Virus record (IMG/VR): IMGVR_UViG_3300009081_000012
Coordinates: 1-64,000 of that record
Direction: 5' to 3' (one strand)
Length of the DNA: 64,000 nucleotides
Source of the DNA: a virus
The position numbers and the translations under genes were made by a program. Positions 47,475 through 55,998 of this stretch are shown piece by piece. Numbering within the stretch: position 1 is the first letter of the stretch; each line of letters opens with the position of its first letter. The notes under the pieces were generated by a model. It saw only the letters and a program-made list of their open reading frames with translations, was not told the origin of the DNA and searched no databases.

Positions 47475-48737
47475 ATGGCAGATATTTCAAAAATCATGTC
47501 TCTGCTTATAGACAACGTAAATAAAGTATTGGCTATTAACATAGACTTTATAGATACTATGGTACGTATAAAACGTTATGTACATAGTTTCATGTATTAT
47601 TCTCCGCCTGCTGGAAATGCTGTAAGTTTTGCTTTTGCCGGTGGTTATTCACCACCATCTGGTGATGCTATTGATTACCCTTTTATATATGATTTACCAC
47701 CAGAAGAACAGGCGTCTTTACATACTGCTCGTTTCTTTAGCAATCCTAGTAATGATAGCCAAATTTGGAACAATGCTGCAACTTTTTCAGCTGCGCGTGA
47801 TGCCACCACAGGCACTGAGTTATTTAGTTCACAAGCCAATGGTATAGCACAGGCTTCATATACTGGATATGGTGGAGATAATGAATATGGTGTTGCTCGT
47901 ACTTTTTCTGAATTTGATTTATCATCTTTTACAACGGAAGGTAGAACTGTTCAATCGGTTACACTTGGTGTTGGAGGATATGGATATTCAGACACCTCTG
48001 TAGCTTTATTTACTGGTACCCAAAGCAGCCCACCCACCATGAGTGATTTTGATTCCTATGGATCTTCTTTATCAAATGATACTCTTGCCTGGGTACAGTT
48101 TGATGGTGATGGATCGGTACATATAAACACATTTACATTTAATAGTGGTGGTATTTCTTATCTAATTAGTAAAATGGGAGATGTGCCTAAAGTGTGCTTC
48201 AGAGAAGCAGCTTATGATGTAGCAAACGCAACACCAACAACAACTAGAAGAGACGGTATGTACTTTGGTAATGCCCAAATAATGTCTAACAATACAACCG
48301 GTGAATACTATAATGTAGGACCAATGTTGTTTGTAAATTATCTGAAAATACCAGTATGGACATCTGTGTTAAATGATACCAAATGGATGCCAGCAAATAG
48401 TAATCCAGCTAATGCTGTTTGGACTGGATCTGCTTGGACTGCTGGAACATCTGGGGATTTGTTCTTATCAGTAAAAACCGGCTCAACGTGGGCAAATGGA
48501 TATAGACCATCTAAAATGAGAATAACATTTACTGGTACTATTAATACTCTTTTTTGGTTATATCTCACCACACAAATAGGCAGTCATGCGTTTATTGGAG
48601 ATATATCTGGAATTACAATAACTTCTGGACAAGTAATAGATTTACCATGGTATTATCCAGAAAGTGTTACTTTTAAAGAAATGTTTTTTAATAATACTTC
48701 TATAGTTGTTACTAACATTGAGTTTTTAGAAAGATAG
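47475..48737 (+). CDS. Virion protein with carbohydrate-binding look
   Basis: A 420-residue, Ser/Thr/Gly-rich beta protein (GGGAGAAAATAAAA before ATG 47475). An N-terminal helix (residues 1-35) could attach it to the particle. Repeated YSPPAGNAVSF/YSPPSGDAIDY units follow, then beta-sandwich-like segments up to the end. Such architecture suits a tail-fibre or tailspike component. No catalytic residues were identified. Confidence 0.6.
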   Translation: MADISKIMSLLIDNVNKVLAINIDFIDTMVRIKRYVHSFMYYSPPAGNAVSFAFAGGYSPPSGDAIDYPFIYDLPPEEQASLHTARFFSNPSNDSQIWNNAATFSAARDATTGTELFSSQANGIAQASYTGYGGDNEYGVARTFSEFDLSSFTTEGRTVQSVTLGVGGYGYSDTSVALFTGTQSSPPTMSDFDSYGSSLSNDTLAWVQFDGDGSVHINTFTFNSGGISYLISKMGDVPKVCFREAAYDVANATPTTTRRDGMYFGNAQIMSNNTTGEYYNVGPMLFVNYLKIPVWTSVLNDTKWMPANSNPANAVWTGSAWTAGTSGDLFLSVKTGSTWANGYRPSKMRITFTGTINTLFWLYLTTQIGSHAFIGDISGITITSGQVIDLPWYYPESVTFKEMFFNNTSIVVTNIEFLER

Positions 48738-48765
48738 TTCTAATTGTCATTGGAGGTAATAAATT

Positions 48766-49197
48766 ATGACGAATATAGTTTGGAACGATTCCTGGAATTC
48801 TAATTACGAACTTATAGATGAGCAACATCACAGATTAATAGATATAGTTAATAGTATAAATACAGATAGTAGTGTATTGACAATTTTGGAATCACTGATA
48901 GATTATTCAGCTACTCATTTTTCTGATGAAGAAGAGCTAATGATGTCCGTTGAATATCCGTTATCAAAATACACAGAACATAAAGAGGAACATAGTTTAC
49001 TTAAACACGCTTTACTTGATTTTAGTTTTCTGTTATCGTATTTTTCCGGAGATTCAAAAAAATTTAAGTTACAAGTAAACGTGTTTAAACAATTCATGAC
49101 ACTTTGGTTTTCAAATCATTTTTTATTGATTGACAAAGAATTTACAGACTGGTTAAACAATAAAAATAACAATGGGGGTGCTAATACAAGTTCTTAA
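48766..49197 (+). CDS. Bacteriohemerythrin
   Basis: A 143-residue protein, TGGAGGTAATAAATT before ATG 48766. All seven diiron ligands of the family are present: His21 (IDEQHHRL), His51 and Glu55 (THFSDEEE), His72 and His76 (HKEEH), and His118 and Asp123 (NHFLLID). Bacteriohemerythrins bind oxygen and serve in oxygen delivery, sensing or detoxification. In a phage the role is unknown. It could protect oxygen-sensitive enzymes such as the radical SAM protein at 53499 (inference). Confidence 0.85.
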   Translation: MTNIVWNDSWNSNYELIDEQHHRLIDIVNSINTDSSVLTILESLIDYSATHFSDEEELMMSVEYPLSKYTEHKEEHSLLKHALLDFSFLLSYFSGDSKKFKLQVNVFKQFMTLWFSNHFLLIDKEFTDWLNNKNNNGGANTSS

Positions 49198-49248
49198 AAA
49201 TAAAATATATACATTAAATCATTCTACATTCTATAAGGAGAGATAATT

Positions 49249-50559
49249 ATGGACAAAACAGTCCTTATTGATACAAATTTGTATTTGGATGATGCCGAAA
49301 TAATTTATAAGTTGTCTAGAAGTTATGATAAAATTTTAATACCAATAACCGTTTTAAAAGAACTTGATAAGCACAAATTTAATAGGGATTTAGCATATAG
49401 TGCCAGAAATGCAATACGCTCAATTCTTAAATTTTTAGAAGAACACCCTAAAAAGGTTTTATTTGATACTGACGAGAATAGGCTTAAGCCGAACGATGAA
49501 GCAATACTTGATATAGCAACCAAGCATAACGCAACAGTTATGACCAAAGACGTATCTATGTCTATTATCGGTCATTCAAGAGGCATAAACACCAAACTTC
49601 ACGACGTCGTTTTAAATAATCTGTTTAAACCTTATGTATACATTCACATGGATGATCTTCAAACCAAATCGTCTGATGATGTCTTCGCATACAATCAGAC
49701 ATATGATGAAGATGCATATGAAGATGTATTAACACTATTTTCAAAGTTTGCCGGTAGAGAACTACATGAAGATTCTTGGTTCTTTGTTATTATTGATATT
49801 AATAAAATCAAACCTGTGATTTATGCTAATAATCCTATGACACATGTATGTGAGAGAATAGACAATTGTAAGCAATATAGGGAAATTAATGTAGATAACA
49901 CTATAATAAAAGCACGTGATTGTTATCAAGTGTGTGCTCTATATTCACTATCAAACGCACCACACACATTGATTACAGGAAGGTGGGGATCAGGTAAAAC
50001 ATTGCTAGCAACTGCACACGCTCTGGCAAACAACAGAAAGAAAATTTTTATCACGCGCGCCCCAATAGGTATAAGTGATAAATATGATATAGGCCTGTTG
50101 CCTGGTGATACCAGAGAAAAAATGCTAAACTGGCTACAAGGTTTTATGAGTTCGTTGTATTACATTTATGCCAACACGAGGAATAGTGGTGAGAAAGACG
50201 GAAGTTCATACGATTTTGTTAAAGAAGAAGTATTTCCAACAAAATTTGAAACACTGGCTTTAAATTCAATACAAGGATTATCGTTATTAGATAACGATGT
50301 TATGATAATAGACGAAGTTCAGTTGATTAATGTTTCATATATGAGTATGTTGTTAAGTAGACCAAGCGAAAGCGGAAAACTAATATTGTTGGGCGATATT
50401 AAACAAACTTATGATGTAGTAAAACCATCAGAATCTGGTTTATTAAAACTATTAAGAGTGTTACCACATAAATATTTGGCGTATGTTGAATTACAAAATT
50501 CATATAGAAGTCCACTTCTGGAGGTGGCGGATAAGCTACAGGATTCTACCATTTTTTAA
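49249..50559 (+). CDS. phoH: PhoH2-type PIN-ATPase
   Basis: A 436-residue fusion. The N-terminal PIN domain (VLIDTNLYLDDA..., VLKELDKHKF, NDEAILDIA, VMTKDVSMS) is an RNase fold with acidic residues. The C-terminal PhoH ATPase has TGRWGSGKTLLA (Walker A), VMIIDEVQ (Walker B) and a final ELQNSYRSPL. PhoH2 proteins unwind and cut RNA. Phages often carry phoH genes, and this PIN-fused version is complete. Confidence 0.85.
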   Translation: MDKTVLIDTNLYLDDAEIIYKLSRSYDKILIPITVLKELDKHKFNRDLAYSARNAIRSILKFLEEHPKKVLFDTDENRLKPNDEAILDIATKHNATVMTKDVSMSIIGHSRGINTKLHDVVLNNLFKPYVYIHMDDLQTKSSDDVFAYNQTYDEDAYEDVLTLFSKFAGRELHEDSWFFVIIDINKIKPVIYANNPMTHVCERIDNCKQYREINVDNTIIKARDCYQVCALYSLSNAPHTLITGRWGSGKTLLATAHALANNRKKIFITRAPIGISDKYDIGLLPGDTREKMLNWLQGFMSSLYYIYANTRNSGEKDGSSYDFVKEEVFPTKFETLALNSIQGLSLLDNDVMIIDEVQLINVSYMSMLLSRPSESGKLILLGDIKQTYDVVKPSESGLLKLLRVLPHKYLAYVELQNSYRSPLLEVADKLQDSTIF

Positions 50560-50577
50560 TTTGCGGGGTAAAAAGTT

Positions 50578-50949
50578 ATGGACACATATGTTTCATCGGA
50601 AGATTTAAATTTTATATTAGAACATGCTGAATTAGAAAACGAAACATGCCATCTAAAACATAGTAAAGAAGATCCAGCAGAAAACCACGAAGCGGTTGAA
50701 TATTTATGTCAACATTTAGGAGATAAAAACACGGACGCAGTATACCAAGAAATAAGGGTTCCAGTGTGCCTAGAATGCGCTGAGGCGCTACTTAATCCAA
50801 AATGGATACTGATGTACTGTGTTTTTTGTTTTAGGTCTCAGTGGGTCTACAGACCGTTAGCTAAATATAATTATCCGCCAGGCAATTTGGTATACTGGCT
50901 AGACGTATGCCCGTTTTGTGCTGAAATTGTAAACGAAGCCAAGGAATAG
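50578..50949 (+). CDS. Zinc-binding hypothetical protein
   Basis: A 123-residue protein, GCGGGGTAAAAAGTT before ATG 50578. CLECAEALL, CVFCF and CPFCAEI provide three Cys pairs, enough for a ribbon or a treble-clef zinc site. An acidic, helical N-terminus precedes them. No family recognised. Confidence 0.6.
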   Translation: MDTYVSSEDLNFILEHAELENETCHLKHSKEDPAENHEAVEYLCQHLGDKNTDAVYQEIRVPVCLECAEALLNPKWILMYCVFCFRSQWVYRPLAKYNYPPGNLVYWLDVCPFCAEIVNEAKE

Positions 50950-50965
50950 GAGTGAAAGGAACCGT

Positions 50966-51163
50966 ATGGACACTATTAGTATGTGGAATGAACTAAAGAA
51001 TGAAATTGAAACAAATTTGAAAAGTTTAATAGAAGACGAAAACAAAGGAAAAGAGTTAAAGGAAGTATTCACTTTGATGTTATCTATGTTGAATACAATT
51101 AAAATAAAACAACCGAATAATGAGGTGATTTATGACAGGAAAACGAGTTTGGAAACACAGTGA
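50966..51163 (+). CDS. Small helical protein
   Basis: A 65-residue, acidic, two-helix protein with TAGGAGTGAAAGGAACCGT before ATG 50966. No known motif. The last 32 bases overlap the start of the next gene, so the two are probably translated together. Confidence 0.5.
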   Translation: MDTISMWNELKNEIETNLKSLIEDENKGKELKEVFTLMLSMLNTIKIKQPNNEVIYDRKTSLETQ

Positions 51164-51371
51164 AGAAAAAATATTAATAGATCAATATGATACTAAAACA
51201 ATAAAAGAACTAATGATTATACTTGGAAAGAGTCAAGAAAGTATTAATTGCAAAATAAAGAGACTTAAATCCGCCGGAAAAATAAAAGGCGGGAAAGAAG
51301 AAGATACAATAAAAAGAGCATATATACAAAGGGGTGATGGTGATAAGTTAAAGACAAATGTGGATGAATAG
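51132..51371 (+). CDS. Myb/SANT-like DNA-binding protein
   Basis: A 79-residue basic protein, AATGAGGTGATTT before ATG 51132. Residues 4-45 (KRVWKHSEEKILIDQYDTKT-IKEL... GKSQESINCKIKRLK) fit the SANT/Myb-like helix-turn-helix found in many phages. The tail is Lys-rich. Probably a regulator or DNA-binding accessory factor. Confidence 0.65.
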   Translation: MTGKRVWKHSEEKILIDQYDTKTIKELMIILGKSQESINCKIKRLKSAGKIKGGKEEDTIKRAYIQRGDGDKLKTNVDE

Positions 51372-51379
51372 GAGGTATT

Positions 51380-51670
51380 ATGGCACACGATGGAGACAGA
51401 ATAATACACGCAGACGAATTCCCTATAGAGGACACCTTATGTAAAGATTGTGAGCACAGAATGTCAAAACTTGTGGTACCCATAGATCTTGAAACTTTCG
51501 GCATTGAAGAAGACGAATATGATTTGGAAGAGGACGAAGAACTACAGGTTGAAATTCATACTTGTTTAGTACTTGGACAAGATATGGACTTTGTTGTAAG
51601 AGACTGTAGTCATTATAAATCTATAGAAGACGGTAATGTGTTTTTTATGAGCAATCCGTATCAAGTATAA
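51380..51670 (+). CDS. Acidic hypothetical protein
   Basis: A 96-residue protein, TAGGAGGTATT before ATG 51380. It is strongly acidic in the middle (EEDEYDLEEDEEL), with CKDCEH near the N-terminus. No family recognised. Perhaps a DNA mimic, but the length and composition do not prove this. Confidence 0.5.
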   Translation: MAHDGDRIIHADEFPIEDTLCKDCEHRMSKLVVPIDLETFGIEEDEYDLEEDEELQVEIHTCLVLGQDMDFVVRDCSHYKSIEDGNVFFMSNPYQV

Positions 51671-51675
51671 CCTTT

Positions 51676-52422
51676 ATGATTATATTAAAAACATCTGATC
51701 AGATAAAGAGAATTGGAGATAGTTGTAAAATAGTTAGCAGTGTTTTATCACACTTATACAACATTTCAGAAATAGGCATCTCTACACACGAGTTAAACAA
51801 AGAAGCCGAAGAAATAGTTAAAAAACATAAAGCAACCCCTGTTTTTAACGGTTATAAGGGATTTCCATATTCTATTTGTGCATCAATCAATGATTATATT
51901 GTTCATGGTTTTCCTAATGATATTAAACTTAAAGATGGAGATGTGTTAAGTATTGATTTTGGCGTTTTATACAAAGGATGGTGTGGAGATTCTGCATTTA
52001 CAAAGATTATAGGAAATGCTTCTGAGGATATAAAAACACTGGTTAGAGTGACGGAGGAGTGTTTGTACGCTGGAATAAAGAAAGCCGTGGCTCGTAGCAG
52101 GGTTGGAGATATATCAAACACCATTCAAACACATGCTATGAAATATGGTTTTGGAGTAGTTGAGAAATTTGGTGGTCACGGTATAGGTAGGAATTTACAT
52201 GAAGATCCTTTTATCTCAAATGTCGGCGAAAAAAATAAAGGTTATTTGTTAAAACCAGGAGTGGTAATAGCTATAGAACCGATGTTAACAGCAGGAAAAG
52301 CAGATATAGAAAGAATGAGTAATGGATGGACTATAAAAACAAAAGATGGAAAAGTAGCGGCTCACTTTGAACATACAGTAGCCATAACAAACGAAGGACC
52401 AATAATTTTAACAGGAAGATAA
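51676..52422 (+). CDS. map: Methionine aminopeptidase, type I
   Basis: A 248-residue protein with the complete two-metal site: Asp94, Asp105, His168, Glu201 and Glu232 (SIDFG, CGDSA, GGHGIG, IEPML, FEHT), plus the substrate His77. It removes initiator methionine from nascent proteins. No Shine-Dalgarno is visible before ATG 51676, so expression may be low or coupled to the preceding gene. A phage copy is unusual and suggests replacement of an inhibited or insufficient host enzyme (inference). Confidence 0.8.
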   Translation: MIILKTSDQIKRIGDSCKIVSSVLSHLYNISEIGISTHELNKEAEEIVKKHKATPVFNGYKGFPYSICASINDYIVHGFPNDIKLKDGDVLSIDFGVLYKGWCGDSAFTKIIGNASEDIKTLVRVTEECLYAGIKKAVARSRVGDISNTIQTHAMKYGFGVVEKFGGHGIGRNLHEDPFISNVGEKNKGYLLKPGVVIAIEPMLTAGKADIERMSNGWTIKTKDGKVAAHFEHTVAITNEGPIILTGR

Positions 52423-52446
52423 TAGGTAAAGGAGATTAAAAAATTT

Positions 52447-52974
52447 ATGCAAAAAGTTTATGATTTTGTTGAGGAACGTTCTGAAGAAGATAAGGAATAT
52501 GAAGAATTTATATTGAAAGCTGTACCAATAGAGTATCAAGCGCCATTTTGGAAAGTAACATATCCATTTTTAAGAAGTAATGTGTTTACACAATGGATAA
52601 CACAATCAAAAGCACAAAGTTGGATGAGGCTATTTAGTTGTACTATCAGAGCAGACATGAACAACAAAATAGCTTCATTTTTATATAAAAAATATTATTT
52701 AGGCAAACACAAAATAGTGGCGAGATTTACTCAAGACGGTTTAGCTCAGTCTCTTGGATATAAAGATAGAAGAGGCGTAAATAATCACATAGTTAAACTT
52801 GAAAAGGAAGGCGTAATAAAAGTCATACCAGAAAAATGGAATAATAGATATATAAGGGTGTATGATTTTGGAACCTGGTACGAAGTCGATAATACAAAAA
52901 TAGAACGCTTGTATTTTGACTCGGTAATGAGAAAAAATATAGGTGAATCTGTACTAAAAGAGTTAGAAGGATAG
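52447..52974 (+). CDS. Winged-helix replication/regulatory protein
   Basis: A 175-residue protein, AAAGGAGATTAAAAAATTT before ATG 52447. Residues 95-150 (FTQDGLAQSLGYKDRRGVNNHIVKLEKEGV) form a helix-turn-helix with a wing, preceded by about 90 mainly helical residues. It recalls phage replisome organisers and RepA-like initiators. Seventeen bases after its stop come two 21-bp palindromes (52991-53034), its likely binding sites. A regulator is the alternative. Confidence 0.6.
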   Translation: MQKVYDFVEERSEEDKEYEEFILKAVPIEYQAPFWKVTYPFLRSNVFTQWITQSKAQSWMRLFSCTIRADMNNKIASFLYKKYYLGKHKIVARFTQDGLAQSLGYKDRRGVNNHIVKLEKEGVIKVIPEKWNNRYIRVYDFGTWYEVDNTKIERLYFDSVMRKNIGESVLKELEG

Positions 52975-52990
52975 GTGTCAAAAATAAGCC

Positions 52991-53034
52991 ATGTCCACAA
53001 AATTTGGACATCGATGTCCACAAAATTTGGACAT
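52991..53034. repeat. Tandem 21-bp palindromes ATGTCCACAAAATTTGGACA
   Basis: Two identical copies of ATGTCCA-CAAAATT-TGGACAT at 52991-53011 and 53014-53034, two bases apart. Each is an inverted repeat (TGTCCA/TGGACA). They lie directly after the winged-helix gene and before a short AT-rich gap with GTATACT/AGTATAC. Arrays like this near phage replication proteins often serve as origin or operator sites (established for other phages; inferred here). Confidence 0.7.
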
Positions 53035-53156
53035 CCTATATAATAGAATAGATAACACTAGAGAATAGAAAACAGTATACTAAAGTATACAGAAATTTCT
53101 TTTTTAATAAAATAATAAAGAAAGCTTTAACAGAAAAATTTGGAGTGAGAAAAACG

Positions 53157-53405
53157 ATGGTTAGTGATATTGACATTTATGTTGCCAAAAGAAAAATGAG
53201 ACTTAAAAATTCAAACTACTGTTTGAGCTTTATTTCAACCTTATGGAAAGGTGAGGTTGTTATGTGCTCTTTTGACAATTTACAGAACAAAATTAGTAGT
53301 TTATTTAGTATCCAAACATTTGATGAAGAAAGTTTTTTACAATTAGAAAATGTCATAAAAGAATTTATCGATGAATTGTCATATAACAATACACAAAAAA
53401 ATTAA
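53157..53405 (+). CDS. Small hypothetical protein
   Basis: An 82-residue protein read from ATG 53157; TTTGGAG lies 11 bases upstream. The GTG at 53145 sits on that site and is not used. An N-terminal basic segment (AKRKMRLKNSNYCLS) is followed by an acidic helical end. It is separated from the winged-helix gene by the palindromes and about 120 AT-rich bases. No family recognised. Confidence 0.45.
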   Translation: MVSDIDIYVAKRKMRLKNSNYCLSFISTLWKGEVVMCSFDNLQNKISSLFSIQTFDEESFLQLENVIKEFIDELSYNNTQKN

Positions 53406-53414
53406 TAAAACTAC

Positions 53415-53442
53415 TTGACATAGAAAATAAAATGATTATATT
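53415..53442 (+). promoter_or_regulatory. Promoter before the radical SAM gene
   Basis: TTGACA (53415-53420), 16 bases, TATATT (53437-53442); ATG follows at 53499. It is the same TTGACA-N16-TATATT pattern as at 1872 and 16846, suggesting host housekeeping polymerase. Confidence 0.7.
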
Positions 53443-53498
53443 TGTATTTATGAACGAGTAGTGTAGTGTGATTCTATAATAACAACAGGATAAAATGA

Positions 53499-54689
53499 AT
53501 GAAAAAATTTTTTTTACAATTTTATAGAGATGAACCTTATTTATATAGCAATGATATGACTACAAATTTTCTTAATGGTTTGTCATTTGTATGGAATAAA
53601 ATAAAGAACGATGGTGAAATGGTTTGGAAGCATGTAGATGATGAAACACCGTTTACCACTGATGGTATCATATATGCGTCTGTGTGGTATACAAAGAGTT
53701 TAAAGCTTATGCATTCATGGGCAAAACAATTTCCAGAGTTAGAGATAAATGTTGGAGGTCCTGCTGTTTTGCATTATGATCCAACCATAGGTAAAGAGCT
53801 TCCAAATTTCCATTTTACACGCGAAAAGGCTGAAGATTTGTTTTGTGATGGAATAGTTTCAGATTGGAATATAGAGGTTCCAAGTACCACTAAACCGATA
53901 GGGTACAGTGTAGCCATAATAGATGGTTATGGTTGTTATTGGGGAAGATGTCGTTATTGTAAAAGAACAAACAATGTTAAATATAGAAATATAGACAAAG
54001 TTCCAGTAATAAATAATCCAAATATAAAATACATATGGATGCATGCTTACTCTATGTCTCCTAATTTAATAAAGAAACTATATCCAACATTCGAGAACAG
54101 AGATGATGTTAATTACGCCACATATATTAGGGGCGACAAAGAAGTGACTAAAGCCTTGGCAGACACTATACCTAAAATGTCATTGGATACAAAACATTTA
54201 GGTTTTGATGTTGGAATAGAATTTCCGTCTGATAAAATATTACAATATATGGACAAAGGAATAACTGTTAATGAATATTTGGATTTTATAAAACTAGCTT
54301 CCGAAAATAATATAAGACTCCATTTTAATTTTATAGTTGGTTGGAGACATACTGGTGCAGATGATGTAAGAAGTGTGGATTATTTTCTAAATAGCTTGTC
54401 AAAAATTTCTAAACCAAACACCATATCTGCAAATATATATCCATTGTCAATAGTTCAAGGTAGAAAAATAATGGAAGACTATACCACAGACGAATTAGAA
54501 GAGATACAAACCATTTTTAATACATTTGTAGGAATGCCAAAATTTAATAAAGAACAAATTGTTTTAGATCAAGAAATTATAAATTTATACAACTCTTTTC
54601 CATTTTTAAAAGTGTATGACTTTGCTACAACACGTGCCAAATGGCGTGAAAACAATAAGAATGAGCGTCTTTTTGTAGGAGCTATATAA
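53499..54689 (+). CDS. B12-type radical SAM protein
   Basis: A 396-residue protein. The cluster motif GYGCYWGRCRYCKR (Cys146, 151, 154: Cx4Cx2C) resembles the CYW-x-x-C-x-x-C form of B12-binding radical SAM enzymes. The N-terminal 130 residues have a Rossmann-like order ending in NVGGPAVLHYD, as in cobalamin-binding domains, but a DxHxxG motif is not evident. The central VGWRHTGADD region and C-terminal barrel are present. The reaction is unknown: it could be a base, peptide or sugar modification. It needs an anaerobic environment. Confidence 0.7.
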   Translation: MKKFFLQFYRDEPYLYSNDMTTNFLNGLSFVWNKIKNDGEMVWKHVDDETPFTTDGIIYASVWYTKSLKLMHSWAKQFPELEINVGGPAVLHYDPTIGKELPNFHFTREKAEDLFCDGIVSDWNIEVPSTTKPIGYSVAIIDGYGCYWGRCRYCKRTNNVKYRNIDKVPVINNPNIKYIWMHAYSMSPNLIKKLYPTFENRDDVNYATYIRGDKEVTKALADTIPKMSLDTKHLGFDVGIEFPSDKILQYMDKGITVNEYLDFIKLASENNIRLHFNFIVGWRHTGADDVRSVDYFLNSLSKISKPNTISANIYPLSIVQGRKIMEDYTTDELEEIQTIFNTFVGMPKFNKEQIVLDQEIINLYNSFPFLKVYDFATTRAKWRENNKNERLFVGAI

Positions 54690-54752
54690 AGCTAACAATA
54701 TAAATAACAGTATTAACACTAATAACAATAAGAAAAGTAAAAGGAGAATTAA

Positions 54753-55337
54753 ATGAGCGTACCGTATGTTATAGAAAAGGGAAAGGATAATCAGGAACGT
54801 GTTTATGATCTTTATTCGAGAATGCTTAAAGATAGAATTATCTTTATTAGAGGTCATTTTGACGCTGATATGGCTGATGCTGTAGTTGCACAGCTTTTAT
54901 TTTTGGAATCCGTTGACAACTCTGCTGATATTTTCATGTATATAAATAGCCCTGGTGGCGAAGTAACTGCCATGTATGCCATCTACGATGTTATGACATA
55001 TATCAAACCTGATGTTGTTACGGTTGGTTTTGGTGTTTGTGCTTCGGCAGGTTCTTTTATTTTAGCTGCCGGCACCAAAGGTAAAAGACATGCATTACCA
55101 AACTGTGAGGTAATGTTGCATGAATTATCCGGAGGTTCTGGTGGTAAATTTAATGATATAAAAGTAGGTTATGAACACACAGTAAAGATTTATGAAAGAA
55201 TGATAAACGATTATTCTAAATTTACAGGACAAGAAGTTGAAAAAGTTAAAAAAGATTTAGAAAGAGATTTTTATATGTCTTCTGAAGAAGCTAAAGCATA
55301 CGGTTTGATTGATGCTGTGCATATAAATAGAGGTTAG
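54753..55337 (+). CDS. clpP: ClpP-like serine protease
   Basis: A 194-residue protein. The triad Ser98 (GVCASAGS), His123 (MLHELSGG) and Asp172 (ERDFYMSSEE) and the NSPGGEVTAMYAIYD segment match ClpP closely in spacing. As a phage copy it could associate with host Clp ATPases, act alone, or serve as a capsid maturation protease (position near the packaging genes supports the last). No propeptide beyond a few residues. Confidence 0.85.
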   Translation: MSVPYVIEKGKDNQERVYDLYSRMLKDRIIFIRGHFDADMADAVVAQLLFLESVDNSADIFMYINSPGGEVTAMYAIYDVMTYIKPDVVTVGFGVCASAGSFILAAGTKGKRHALPNCEVMLHELSGGSGGKFNDIKVGYEHTVKIYERMINDYSKFTGQEVEKVKKDLERDFYMSSEEAKAYGLIDAVHINRG

Positions 55338-55948
55338 TGGTGATATATAATAAAAATATTCCTAATAAAAAGAATAGATTACTAACACCAAACGGTCCTA
55401 GAGATATACAAAGAAGACAGATGCTTGATGCACAGTCTGATATTGTAGAAGGTCTTAAATCGCAAGTAGTTTTATTACAGGAACAAGTTAACAAAAGTTT
55501 ATCATCAGTCAATTCTGATGGACGTTATACTGCGGAACAGGTTAATGAGGCTGTTATTAATGCAGTTAAGTCAGAAGTAGATGCTTTAAAAGCTAAATAC
55601 GAATCAACAATAAGAGAATTAACAAATGAAAATAAAATATTAAAAGAAACAAATCTTAGGCTCACTAGTAATGTAGCTGGTAACAGCAACATAACAGACG
55701 AACAGCTACAAAAAATGTTATCTACGGCTGTAGCTCAGCTTACTGAAAATAAAAAAGCCGATGTTGTTGTTGAAAACAGCAGACCAAAAATAGAAACTGT
55801 TTTTATAGATCCTTCAGATCATAAATCTGCTAACGGAGTAGAAACACACATAATTGTTAAAGAGGATTCATCCGCTAAGGAAAACATGAACAATAAAATT
55901 AATAAACTAAAGGGTATTTTAGGGTCGTTACCCAAACAAAAAATATAA
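55337..55948 (+). CDS. Coiled-coil protein after ClpP
   Basis: A 203-residue protein from GTG 55337, overlapping the ClpP stop by one base. Residues 45-110 form a long coiled coil (heptads of LKAKYE and LTNENKIL), and the tail is Lys-rich. The coupling with ClpP suggests a scaffold, adaptor or substrate. If ClpP is the maturation protease this could be the scaffolding protein (inference). Confidence 0.55.
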   Translation: MVIYNKNIPNKKNRLLTPNGPRDIQRRQMLDAQSDIVEGLKSQVVLLQEQVNKSLSSVNSDGRYTAEQVNEAVINAVKSEVDALKAKYESTIRELTNENKILKETNLRLTSNVAGNSNITDEQLQKMLSTAVAQLTENKKADVVVENSRPKIETVFIDPSDHKSANGVETHIIVKEDSSAKENMNNKINKLKGILGSLPKQKI

Positions 55949-55998
55949 GGCAATAGGAAGATACTATGGATGCTTTGTGGTTCAAAGGAGGAACACAA

